Shown: positions 1-11,425 of the stretch, one piece after another
Position numbering within the stretch: the stretch's first letter is position 1
How the letters are laid out: the number at the start of each line of letters is the position of its first letter
Made by a program: the position numbers and the translations under genes
Source: Hypoxylon rubiginosum
Taxonomy: Eukaryota > Ascomycota > Sordariomycetes > Xylariales > Hypoxylaceae
Assembly: GCA_902806565.1 (NCBI GenBank)
Contig: CADCXA010000016.1
Span: 682,001-746,000 of the forward strand
Direction: 5' to 3'
DNA length: 64,000 nucleotides
The notes under the pieces: generated by a model
What the model saw: the letters and a program-made list of their open reading frames with translations, nothing else
Database searches by the model: none
Told to the model about the DNA's origin: nothing

Positions 1-1971
1 CCCCTGAGGGGTTTTTAGGTGTACTAGGGGAGGGGGAGGGGGCAAATTCGGAATAACGAACCCAGTTCTGGTGGCTATCGCCCGCGAGAAAGACGGTGTT
101 GCTGATGTTGTTGTCGTAGAGGTGCTTCAGCGTCCGGTTCCTGTTCGCCATATATCCCTTTTGAGATGGTCAGTGATATATTACTCCTCGCCATGCTAAT
201 AATCAAGTTGCGGCTTACGTTCCAGTTGTCGCCGCTGAAGCCGTAGGACTCGACGATATGCGAGAATACGATCTGGTTGCCGATTATGCGCCAAGTCGCG
301 CCCCGGCTAGAGGACGTGGATAGTTGGTTGTAGAACCAGTTCTCCTGGTGCGAGCCCATCAGCGTCCGCGAGGCGTCGTTGCGGATGAGATCGATGTATT
401 CGTCGTTCCAGTCTTGGGTTCGTTAGCAAGACTGTGCTCGGCCTACCTACCGCTCAGCCTGAACTTTACTCACCTAGGGAGGTAATGCTTCGATCGTAGT
501 TGCGGGTATCGAGGATGATCAAGTCCAGCACTACAAGATTAAAAGTTGTTCGAGCTCAAAAGTGACACGAGAGGATTCAGGGCCACATACGATTCCCCAT
601 CTGAAACGACCTCCAAACCCTCAAGTTATCGTCGAGATCTATCTGACTTGGGGGAGTTTAGGCGTCGTCATATTCGATAGTGTATGATTATTTCTTACCG
701 AATAGGCATCCACTCAAAATACGCTCTCACAGCGTTCATCTTTCGCTGGTCTACGCTGACGCGGCCGTCGTTTAGGAAAGACTCCTCGGTATTATTCAGA
801 GCGCTCGAGCCATCACGATAACCGTTATTGGAGACCTCTACGTGGGTAGTCAGCAATCGCTTTCTCCCCCTTCTCCCTTCTCCCTTCTTTCTCCTTGCGT
901 ACCGTGGTCGTCCCAAGTAGCGATCCAGGCGAAGTTCTGAGAAGCGAGTTGTAGATCCGGGTCGGTCCGGTACTAAAAGTCATTCAGTCTTTACTTCTGT
1001 TTCCAAGACCTGCACATCAGTATGGTCACCCACCTGTCCATGGCGGGTTCTGTAGTCGTACAGACTAAAGAGATATTTGGGCGGCTCGTGGGCTCGTTCG
1101 CCCTTTTGGTTCCCCTCGTAGATGTAGTCTCCGAGGTGCAGCTACTCATGTTAAAATACAGCCCCTATCAGAATGGCGTGCAATCCTTACTATGAAGTCA
1201 TGCTCATCTTTGCGTGCAGCATTCCCGTAGGCATTGAAATAGCCATTTGCTTCAAATATGTAAGCGCGAATCCGGTTAGCAGTAAGGTACACTACTGACG
1301 ATAGTTGCTGCAAGAGAAGACGGCGAATTTCAGCTCTGCAACATCGCTGTCCGAGGTGGGTGTAGTTTTCGTTCGTCCCACGGGGCTTGTCTTATCCGAT
1401 CCGCATATGGTAAACTGGTAATTGTAAGTTGTAAACGGCTCCAGACCACCAGCCTCGACCTGTAAGCTCGTTAGATATTCGGCAGTTGAAGGACGTTGGC
1501 ATTTATTTCATAACTATCTACCTTGACCGTATAGTCGATATCGCTAGTAGTGTATGCTTCACCGCTAGACACGACGTCTGGACTCCCGCTCGGGGAAACT
1601 GTCCACTCGACGCAGATGGGACTGGGGTCCGCCTTGATGTACGTCTCCGTATCGTGGCTATACACCGGCACGGGCCCTTCCACCGTTACGTTGCTGGTAT
1701 CCGAGACAAGCGACGGCGCCACGCGAGTCCAGAGGATAACACTATCCGGGAAGGGATCTCCAGACGCCACGCCGTGCGTGAAGTCCAGCTCGTCCGCCTC
1801 GTACGCAACGGCGCCGCGCTTGAGGCTGCGCCTGGAAACGTGAGGCACGTCGATTCCGAGCCCGGAGTGTCGACGAGAGGGGCTGGCATAATTGAGGTTC
1901 CCGTCGAATGTTGCGGCTACACGAGTAGCTAGGAGCTCAATTGCAAGACCGAATACTACTAAGTCGAACAT
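1..1971 (-). CDS. PhoD-like alkaline phosphatase (partial, runs off left edge)
   Basis: Secreted metallophosphoesterase of the PhoD/phospholipase D-like family, expected to release phosphate from phosphomonoesters or diesters outside the cell. The ATG at 1971 opens a hydrophobic signal peptide (MFDLVVFGLAIELLA). Family landmarks in order are FTHGVASGDPFPDSVILWTR (PhoD N-terminal domain), FSCSNYPNGYFNAYGN, HLGDYIYEG, IATWDDHEVSNNGY (metal ligands), LDTRNYDRSI and VFLAGDSHQNW. They appear only after joining ten exons: 1522-1971, 1300-1459, 1191-1249, 1034-1141, 903-972, 699-837, 591-646, 474-530, 219-412 and 157 downwards. All phases agree, so the gene looks intact although no single long frame is visible. 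After SHQNW the expected family sequence is not obvious (Pro/Ser-rich reading to base 1); this may be another intron or divergence. The C-terminus lies outside the window. Confidence 0.88.
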
Positions 1972-2690
1972 TGTGTTCACAGTACCAAATAGGTTCAATC
2001 TCAGTACTAAACGACCCAAGCAGGTCTAAAGGCAGGCACAATTAAAAGGTGAGTATAGCAACGTTAAATATGCGTTCTCATTTTATACCTAACTGGTACC
2101 CTTTCTCCTCTCTCGCGATATGTATGGGCAATGTGGGGTGCATATCACAGCTTCATCAGTTCCCCAACTTCGTCGATAGCCAGGCCCAGACAACAGGTAA
2201 AATACCACTAAAAATAAATAAATAAAGGCTTTAGCATCAGGAGCGGAAGGTGATTCGATAACCGATCCAGACGCTCCAATTAAGAGTTTCGAGCTCGAGC
2301 GTGGAGGGTGGCACTGCTTTGAGCCTCCTGGCTTTACGAGAACGTGTGTAATAGTGTTACTTTAATTGGCCGAGAATTATCGTCGCCATGCAGATCATCA
2401 GCCTGAGCTGAGCTGATAGCTCGGTACCTCCCGGCTCGGAAAAGCAAGTAGACACTACTAACATATAATTGTATCCCATCAAGACAGAGCAGCATGGCAT
2501 TGTCCTGGTCTTCTAGTTGGCTGAAGAGCATCTTGGTTTGGTAGATCGCACTAGGCGTTAGCAAAGCGCATGTGTAATGGGTAAGGGGAAGGATATCCAA
2601 AGACCCTAGGGTAGGGAGAAAATGATATCATTGCCAGCTTCTCATTGCTCATCCAAAAAATACAGGGTATCCAGTCGGCTCGCCCACAAC
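1972..2690. other. Intergenic: phosphatase promoter and Pol4 3' flank
   Basis: About 720 bases between the phosphatase start and the Pol4 stop. There is an AT-rich stretch with AAATAAATAAATAAA near 2212-2226. The short frames here lack ATG starts or any protein-like composition. No gene is seen. Confidence 0.6.
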
Positions 2691-5088
2691 CTATCCGCAC
2701 CATCTCTCGTGAGGTTCTCTCCAACGAACACCAAGGATCGCGAATATCTTCTTCTCGTCTCGCCCTTCGAGCAGGGTCCCCGCAGTCATCTTGATACCAC
2801 CCCGATCCCGCAGGACATCACTAAATAGTCCTCTTTGGTTCAACCGCATTCCTTTCTTGCGTGCTAGCAATCGCATTGACCTGTTGAAGATATCGTTCCC
2901 CGTGAAGTAGACTAGCGCCGCTCCCATCTCACTCTGAGGTACTAGTAGTAGGTCGATGCGTCTCCATATCGGTTGATACTCCTCTTTTGGTCCCGGGAAC
3001 GCGCTTTTTGGTAGTACACAGCAGCCGTGCCACTTGCTCCCTCCACCTACCTCCTCGGCGCTGTCATGATGCGAGGCGAGCGCCGCGGTCAAGAACTCTT
3101 CCTGAGTTAGGGTCCCAACAAGTTTGTTCAGAAACGGAACAAGCTCGCTCGTAGACGATGTGCCTTGTCTGGTCACGATCAAGTCGATATCACCAGAATT
3201 CTCAGCTCCACGGCGGTAGCTACCTCCGACGATCAACTCTACGCTACGATCAATGATTGTAGCTCTCCTTTTGATGTAATTGGCCAACGCTTCTACCTCC
3301 CGTCGCGGAATCCGAGTATTTAAATCATCGAAGTGGTCCAAGCCGACCTTTTGGTTGGTGTTAAGCTCGGCTTTGGCTTTAAGGTCTTCCAATGTGTGAA
3401 GACCTTGCGAAATCCACTTCTGGGCTTGTATTTGGCCAACACCGTAAATCTTCATGAATAACGCCAGGGTTTGCCTTCGAGGATCGTCCAGAGCATACTC
3501 CAACTGTCTCAGTCGGTTGGTATTGACGATCTCCTCTATCTTTTCCGCAATTCGGCCTATATGCGGCAAGGCACGTGCTTCGTCGACAGTGCATATCTTT
3601 TTGGTTTCTGTCCGAAGTGTAGCGATGGCCATTCTATAAGCCTTGGACCGGAAGTTATCCCCTGCTTGAGTATGCAGATCTAACATCTGCTGGAGTACCT
3701 TGATCGTGTCTGCATTTGGATTGTTGCCTGCTCCGTCCTTCGTGCCTCCTTTCATGCAAGCGAAATTGTCTTGCCATGCAGACTTTTCCCCTTTAGAACT
3801 GCTATTACTCCTAGTAAATCTTTTCTTCGACGGCCTCTTATCAGCTGAGCTGTCAGAACTAGATGAATCGTCCGATCGATTTGTACTCGATGAAGGCCTG
3901 GTAATATCATTGTCGTCCATTGAAATATCGTCCAACTCGTTGGCGTTGCCCGCTGTCTTCATTTCGTGTATGCACTGAGTGAGTTCATCATCCTCTACTA
4001 CGGACTGAGCTACATGCTCCGAGGGGGTCGCAAGCAAGCTAGCGCTCCTTTGGGATGTAGTGTCGCTGCCTGACTGCGTACATGCTGCAATCCTAGAAGC
4101 TCGCTTTGTGGGCTTCTTCGGCCGAGGCTTAGTTTTCAACGAGGCAGCAGAGTCGTCGTCAGAGGATAGAGGCTCGTGTACTTGCTGTTTAGATGATGTT
4201 GGCATGCCAGTGATATTATATATACTTTGGCCTGGGTTTGCAATTATCCGATGCCTTAAGCAGTCGATTGGATAATTCTCGTTGACAAGGACCTTCTCTG
4301 ACAACTTTGGATCATCTCGTAGATGACGCTCTATATCCGTATAGGTAAGCTTTTTGTCGACGATAATATGCGTCGCATCGACCAAATTCCTGCACCACCT
4401 GGACATTCCCTTGTTAGTAAACCTGCATATAACCTTCCCCCGCAACTATATAAACGGTGACTTACGTAGCACCATGCTCTCGAGCCTTGGTAATCCGGAG
4501 CTTACGAGCTGGGTTGATATCGTCATTGGGGAGGTAATAGAAATAAAGCCCCTTAAAAATCTGCTGGGCCTCAGGGGCCAATTTCAGAGGCGGATCCTTC
4601 TTTCGCTTCCCCATCCTGGCAGAGGGAGACGAATTAAGCTGAGGGCTAGAATTTCTGGTGCGAAGTAACGGGTTTTTCGAATGATGCAACGGGCGTCGGC
4701 TTTTTGCAATGATAGTTTCAGGTATAATGGTATCGTCGTCGATGGATGTGCTTGATAACAAGTTTGAGCCGCCAGCTACCGGGTTCCGGTTTCTCGGTGT
4801 AACTGCAATTATCTCTACCTCCGAATCGCCGCTTCCTGGAATTGGTTCCGATGCTGTTCTTCTAGGAGCAGGAGCAGTAGAAGGAGCCGGACTTGGTGAT
4901 GGAACAGCAATAGCTGTTGTAGTAGTATTGGAAGTTATTGAAGAAGCGGCGCAAGTAACCGAGTGGAAGGCCTTGCTTCTCTGCCTATAAAGCTCTTCCT
5001 CTGCATCCAAGTCGTCATCCTTGTCTTCATAACGATACTCTTTGAGGCGTTTAAAGAATACGACCTTTTCTCCTAGCCGGGGATCCAT
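2691..5088 (-). CDS. pol4: Family X DNA polymerase (Pol4, beta/lambda/TdT-like)
   Basis: Nuclear gap-filling polymerase for end joining and base-excision repair. Two exons (4466-5088 and 2691-4398) flank a 67-nt intron whose branch point is TTACTAAC; together they encode 776 residues. A BRCT domain (about 180-290) spans the junction. A long Ser/Asp-rich linker follows, then the helix-hairpin-helix region (ALPHIGRIAEKI near 484 and IYGVGQIQAQKW near 525). The nucleotidyltransferase signature GGSYRRGAENSGDIDLIV near 599 supplies two catalytic Asp residues; the third is in RRIDLLLV near 690. The sugar-selecting YFTGNDIFNRS motif and a C-terminal thumb (GMRLNQRGLF) complete the fold. The length fits fungal Pol4 or Pol lambda. 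It is transcribed in the same direction as the ammonium transporter gene upstream. Confidence 0.95.
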
Positions 5089-5956
5089 CGTTTAGGCACG
5101 AAGGAATGATTATGTAGGTCCGTTCTGATGTCTGTCGTTGCTAGATACCTATACATTCTTAGGATTTCGGGTGCTTTGATAGATATGTTCTTTGTGTAAG
5201 TCGACGAATTCTCCCGGTAGGCACCGATGACTAGGCGCATTGTATTTCGTAGTAATGAATGATTTCACGGGAAGTTTGATTTGCTGATTCATGTGACTAC
5301 CTTAGGCACATCCTTAGGTATGCCTGGATTAGGTTAACCTGAAGCTAAAATGCCCTTCCTTCACTCGATGTTTCGCTGTAGGACTGCCTGACTGCCCCTC
5401 ACTGTGACCAATTGTGACAAACATATCGGCGGTACAAAGCCAGTACCAATCCTCAGCCGGATTAGGCTGATCTACACCGGATAGTCGGGTATCTTGAAAG
5501 TACCCACATTCAACCTTTGGTCACTCATTCATACATCCTACCCACATGTAAGACATCAGCCTACATTAAGAGGATGCTCCCAATTAGCAATGTCTTTGAT
5601 TCGCAATTCCAGGCTTACTCTGTCGACATTTTTCTATTTTTATCCTATCAGGAAAATTGTTCAGTCTGATTCGTTATCTTATACTGCCTTACATGCTCAA
5701 AATCGGCATCAGATAAAAAGGGGTACGTGTCATATACAAACATTGACGCCAACTTTGGAGGGTATTATCTTCCACCTTTCTCACATTACATGCTTTGAAC
5801 TCCGAGGCGCCTACCTAGGGCATCGTGTATCAGCGAACCAGATATCCCCGCCATTACCCAGGTTTTGCAAAGCGAATGAACCCCGATCCCGAACATCCCG
5901 AACCCACGACCAAGATCAGCCCTGCACCCTATCATACAGACTCACCAGCTGGACCT
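5089..5956. other. Intergenic: Pol4 promoter and transporter 3' flank
   Basis: About 870 bases upstream of Pol4. A 157-codon open frame on the plus strand (5494-5967) starts at TTG, has no recognisable domain and overlaps the transporter stop, so it is not called. No repeats or RNA genes are seen. Confidence 0.55.
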
Positions 5957-7739
5957 CTACTGGGTAGCTGACTGTGATGATTGCCCGGGGTACCCACGAG
6001 AATCCATCAGAGGGATACTGTTCTTCTCTCGGGGATCGTTAAACGAATTCCCTGCTTCTGCCGAGTACCGGCTAGCTCCGTCGGCCTCGACGTCATTCAA
6101 CACCTCTCTCGTGAGCTCGACGTAGTCGTACGCAAATTCACCAATCTCCGCATCATCGATACCCAGAATTTCGGCGTCTTCTGTAGCGCGAAGCTGGAGG
6201 CCCGGGATCAGGTTGAGGAGGAAACAGATCAAGCATGTTCCGGCGAACGAGTAGCACCCTCCGCAGAGAGAATCGGCAAGCTGGTATGCGAGCTGAATCC
6301 AGTGTTGGTTCACCCAGCCGCCCTTGATCTCCGAAAAGCCGTCGAGATGCGCAATGTAGTCGGCTGCGAAGAACGCAGTGCAGATATTTCCCACAAAGCC
6401 ACCGACGGCGTGCACAGCGAAGATGTCCAAGGCGTCGTCAATTCGCATGAGGAACTTGAGCTTGGTGGCATAATTGGCAAAGCCACCACCGAGGACTCCG
6501 TAGATTACTGCAGCCCAGGCGGGAACGTAACCTAGAAGCGGTTAGACACATTCAACTTCTACCCTCTGGAGACCACAACCATCAACTTACCTGAGCCTGG
6601 GGTGATTGCCACGAGACCCGCGACAACACCCGAACAGAAGCCAACCGTCGACCACTTGCCCTCTAGCCGATAGTCAAGCACACACCATGTGATTCCACCA
6701 ACACAGGCTGCCAGGTTCGTTACGACCGCAGCCATGACGGCTCGTAGGTTCGCTGAGAGGGCGCTACCGGCGTTGAATCCGAACCAACCGACCCACAGGA
6801 ATACTGTTCCGATAACGATATGGGTGACGTTGTGCGGTCGGTAGTTGAGTTCGTGGGTACCGTGTCCTCGTCGCTTACCAAGCATCATCGAATCTGCGGT
6901 CCTCTTGTTAATGCTCGGAACTTCAACTTGTGAGTGAGAAGACAATGGGCTGTGTGAACTAACATGCAAGGGCAGCCGTCCCGGAGGCAATATGGACCGG
7001 TGTACCACCAGCAAAATCGAGACCTCCCATCTTGTTGGACCATCCCGACGGATTCCAGGTCCAGCAGGCGATTGGGTCGTAAATGATGGTGGACCAGATA
7101 AACATGAATATGACGCAGGGAAGCATGCGACCTCTCTCGGCGACAGCACCAGTTGCGAGAGCCACGGTGATGGCCGAGAACATGCCTTGGTAGACTGCGA
7201 AGAGCAGATCCGGGATCTTTGTGGAACCCACCGACGGCTGGCCCAGTACATCCTTAAACCCAAAGTTGGCCAAGTCTCCAATATAGGAGGACGCCGTGTG
7301 CGAAAAAGTCAACGAGTAACCCCAAAAGAACCATTGGAACGTCGTGACGGCTGTCGCCATAACGGAGAGCCATATCAAGGATAAGGCCGACTTGCGACGG
7401 GCGAGACCGGAGTAGAAGAAGCTTGAAGATTGTAAGTTAACGGACACTCGCCATGGAGGTTAGCTATAAGTCTATTTCACTTACCCAACTCCCGGAATCA
7501 TAAGCAGTACGAGAGCTGTGGATGTGATCATCCAAGCGATGTCACCGCTCTATACCATGTTGTTAAAACTCGTCGCCAGGCAAGACAGATGTGGGCGCGG
7601 GTAAGTCTCGTCTACTAACCTCATACCATATGTTCAAATCCTCCGTCAACGAATCTCCACCAGTAGGACCGCTGCCATTATAAGGGACTTTGATGATATA
7701 GCTCAGCGCGTCGAGATCGACGCCCTCGAGTACGACCAT
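5957..7739 (-). CDS. Ammonium transporter, Mep2 type (Amt/Mep/Rh family)
   Basis: Plasma-membrane ammonium uptake channel of 506 residues. Five exons (7620-7739, 7485-7549, 6964-7421, 6591-6893 and 5957-6531) are joined by four short introns with canonical borders and matching phases. Recognised segments are GDIAWMITSTALVLLMIPGVG, FFYSGLARRKSAL, the signature DFAGGTPVHIASGTAAL, and LGKRRGHGTHELNYRPHNV. The two pore histidines are present: His in TPVHIASG near 204 and His in DIFAVHAVGG near 356. The first position is His, as in yeast Mep2, not Glu as in Mep1 and Mep3, so this is probably the high-affinity, possibly signalling, paralogue (inference). The C-terminal tail of about 75 residues is acidic and cytosolic. 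Possible GATA-factor sites lie upstream, which would fit nitrogen repression, but this is unproven. Confidence 0.95.
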
Positions 7740-10700
7740 ATTGTCACGTAGCTCGGCGCAGGAGCGTAGGAGGCGACTAGATTGCGAGAGTCAAAAAAAG
7801 GAACAGGCCGGCCTCACATGTGACGAAGTGAATTGTGGTTTGGTTCAAAAGAGTGTAGAGAAGTTGGATGAAGCCGTAGTAAGGAAAGAGGTTCAAGGGC
7901 GCCCCGTGTTGAGGTGAGGGCTAGATCAAGTAGTTCGGATTCCCCTCGGCTGGAGATGGAGCCAAGGGCAGGGTTAATGCAAAAAGCGGAACAGTTTAGT
8001 AGTTTAGTGAAAAAAGGTACTAGCAGTTGGCAATGCAAATAAGAAGCAAGTCTTAGACAGCCAATCGCTCTCTTTCTGGAGAATGGGCTCGCCTATCAGA
8101 CAGATGTAAGATGAGTTAAAAACACCAACACGCGCCAGGTTTAGATTGGGAGACGAAGTCTTGGGAATTCCTCGGGTCGACAGCCGCGAGGATATCTTTT
8201 ATTGCAACTAGTCTTGCCAGTTAGACCTACGGGACTAGCGTTGCATTTGTGGTAGGTTGACTGGTTAGGTACTTTGGCACACCGACGACCTGATGATACT
8301 ACCTGGGGCTTGGTTATCCTTCCACAAGTGGGAGATTAGATACAGCCACTGGGGAGGCAAGGGGATGGTTCGATGACCTGCAGCAGCAAGCCTGCAAGCT
8401 CCGTGCCCCGGCCCCAAATCGAGCCAGCGAGCGAGCGGTAGTAACAGTACACATCGAGCAAGAGGGTTTTCGATATCGAGCAGGGGGTCTATCCAATCTG
8501 TCCAATCTGTTCCGAGAAACCCGGGGTCTATTGTTTGGTTCGGGCGATCTCCCAAAAAGCCTCGAGCACTACGGGATTTGATTCAATATCGACTAAACAC
8601 CAACAAGGGAAAATAAAAATAAAATAAAACGCAGTTCTGGCAGTTGGTGACATGGCCTTGGCACCGATCGAAATTTCACTGTGCTTCTGGGTGAGATCCG
8701 TTTCGTCACCTAGGTATGTATCTCATGGTAACTCATCGGGGGAAGGATATCCAATGGACAAGGGAAGAATCCCTTTTTTGCCTCCCGAATAGGGGACGAA
8801 GACTTTCAGCTGTGACGGGACACAGCAGGAAAAACCGAATAGCACCGACCGCGGTTCAAAGCTACCTACCCTCGCCGCCTCGAGAAGAAGAAGACCCCTT
8901 CGAGACCGGGCATATGATAGCGTTACACAGCGAAATAAGTAAGCAGGGCAACAAGATAAGCAACAGATGGGAGACCCATATATTCTCGCCGATTGACCTC
9001 TCTGGATCATTGGAAGAGGCTTAAGCGTGGGGTGTGAGTGGGGAACGGTCCCAGGGGATCGGGCAGCCGGAGGAGGGAAGAAGGTCCAGAGAGGGCAGAG
9101 AGAGGGCAGAGAGGGCAGAAGAGGGCAAAGGGGGGTCAATGGGGACAAGGGGGGAAGAGGTTAGAGGGGTTAGGGGGTTGATGCTTGGCACATTCCCTCC
9201 TAAGCAACGTCCTGATAAGGTTCCAAGGTCGAGATAGCGGTGCAACATGAACTTTATGCCCATTTGTTTCGTTCAGGGCCCTGTAATTTGTTAATTGTAC
9301 CCCAAGACGGATTGGAGGACGCAAAGAAGCAAGCAGCAGCGAATAATTGTTCCGACCTCTGAAGCCTCTCTGAGAAGTGACACACCTAGATATGCATGTA
9401 TGTAACAGAATATTCGATCGCATTGATGAATCTTGATGAATCGAGTTTCAAGCTCACCTCCTTACCTATCACACCTACTTCTTTTCACAGTGGCCCGAGA
9501 ATGTCGACTACGTAGTACTACATATCAACTTTGTCAAGCTGGTTACGTATATGGAATTACAAAAAGCTTCTAGCCTTCACGTGGGAGGCTCTGTGTCCAA
9601 AACAAGTTCGATGGGTCTCGTGAGGATTGTTCTCCGACTCCTTGGTACCCCCTTCGAACCCCCCAGGGCCCCCTGTGAAAGTTATCTCTCTATTATACCT
9701 ACCTAGCTATACCTACTCCATCGGGAAGGTCAAAAAACAATGACCAGATGGTGGCGGGCGCGGTACCGAGTAGATCTGCTCTTGAGGTGGGAGATCATCT
9801 ACGTCGAACTCGTTCATCATGACCTACGGTGTAGGGAGCGGCCGGTTCCGTCATATGTTATTTGGTGGTCAGAAACAGGAGAGTGTGTGTGTTTACGTCT
9901 GTGGCGTGTCGTTCATGTTCAAACGATGGGAAAGCTCTTGCGTGCTGATGATGAGGCTGATTGAATCCTACCCAGAATCTAGAACCTACCTCTTAACCTC
10001 CTAACCTCCGAAATCCTCGAGTCCAATTACCATTGGTCGTGTGTCATCACTGGGACGTATCTCTCATCTGTATCGACGCTATTATTTCTCATCCTCGCTT
10101 ATATCACGCTACGGTATGGGCGTAGTATATAAACTAGCCGTTCTCGGGATGAAAATTAATGCGACATCTCTATTTCTTCAGAGACCCTCATGCAGCTGTT
10201 TAATTAGTAGCACCTACTAGCAGTGGCTTAGGCGGGCTAGGCAGGTGAAAGATAATGCCCCTTAGGGCTGAAACGTTGGCTTGCGAGCCTACATAGTCTC
10301 GTCGGTCCGATGCCATAAGTCGCTCTATCGACACGAGTTTCAATATATCTGCGGCCATGTAATTTCCGGACACGGCGGCCAGCTAACCTATGTTTTATCT
10401 AGGTGCGATATCCAGTCGAGCTTGATATCTATTCTAGGATAACTATTCGCACAGGTATGCGACGCATCTCGTACAATCATGCAAAATACAAACGTTCGGC
10501 GCCTAGATTTGAATGTGGTATCTTTCCGATTCTAGTCCCGCTTTGGAAACGACACGGGATACCGAACCGGGTTATGTTTCGACTCGTTGAGGCAGCTCGT
10601 AGCACAGAATGGAGGAGGTGAGCTCTCGGGCAGGTGACACTACCCCCTAAGCACTAACAAGGTAAATTCCATTGACAATCCTGCTGTATAGCATTCGTGG

Positions 10701-11425
10701 TCGACGTGATTCACATGATTCACACGTGGGAATCGGCACGTTACGCAGCAGTGGAATATATTAGCATACGCGTCCACTGCCAGCGCCAGCCAGCGCCAGC
10801 CATTCCGGTCTGTTCAGCAGCGAGATGATTACTGTAACGCGCTGCAATGTGCATAGATCATTGCTACATTTCCCAAGCGGGGGTGGGAAGGTCTTGGTTC
10901 TTACAGAACATCTCCAGAACGCCTCCGAATTATTCCAAGACTCACAGCGTTTTAAATGGGAGAAACGCGTCAGATGGAATGAGATTAATATTCAGACGCC
11001 ACTGCGCTCTATGATGATTCTGACTAAATTGAAAGCAATTAGTGGTAGGGAGAGTTGTATGGAATGTCGTCTTTAGTATCAAGATGAAACCCGCCATCAA
11101 AACGTCCAATAAGGAGTGAGCCCATCGCCGCAATAGGAATAAGAATGTAGGAAGAGCATCCTTGTAGCAGGTCTTAACTTATATTCTGCTCTCTCTAGTA
11201 CCAGCAATGTCTATAACAGCTCGAGGGAATTAGAATTGCTCGTTCATTAGTATTAGTACGTACCAAAATGGTTACAGTCGAATCATATCAACCCCCCTTT
11301 TACCTGACTGCGTCTCACGCCTGCTATAGGAAATCGACCAGATACAACCTCGTCAGCCCATGCCCTATTAGACTTCCCAAGCCATGTACATGCCGTAGCA
11401 ACCTGAAGGCGTATAAACCCCATTC
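7740..11425. other. Long gene-poor region upstream of the transporter
   Basis: About 3.7 kb with no supportable gene. It contains HGATAR-type sites (8093-8098 reverse, 8954-8959 forward), a purine-rich tract with GAGAGGGCAGA repeats (9040-9180), pyrimidine-rich patches, a CACGTG box near 10725 and a short CAGCGCCAGC duplication near 10781-10801. The open frames are short, mostly without ATG, and unlike proteins in composition. It probably combines transporter regulatory sequence with the tyrosinase 3' flank. Confidence 0.55.
9040..9180. repeat. Purine-rich tract with GAGGGCAGA repeats
   Basis: Almost pure A/G on the plus strand, with imperfect tandem copies of GAGAGGGCAGA at about 9088-9130, followed by GGTTAGAGGGGTTAGGGGGTT. 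Such strand-asymmetric purine runs are common in fungal promoters and can form triplex or G-quadruplex structures. No coding signal is seen. Confidence 0.6.

Noticed and set aside
1550..1932. Plus-strand open frames opposite the phosphatase first exon
   Set aside because: Shadows of the real minus-strand coding sequence; no independent protein-like features.
5494..5967. 157-codon plus-strand open frame
   Set aside because: Starts at TTG, no recognisable domain, overlaps the transporter stop and the Pol4 promoter.
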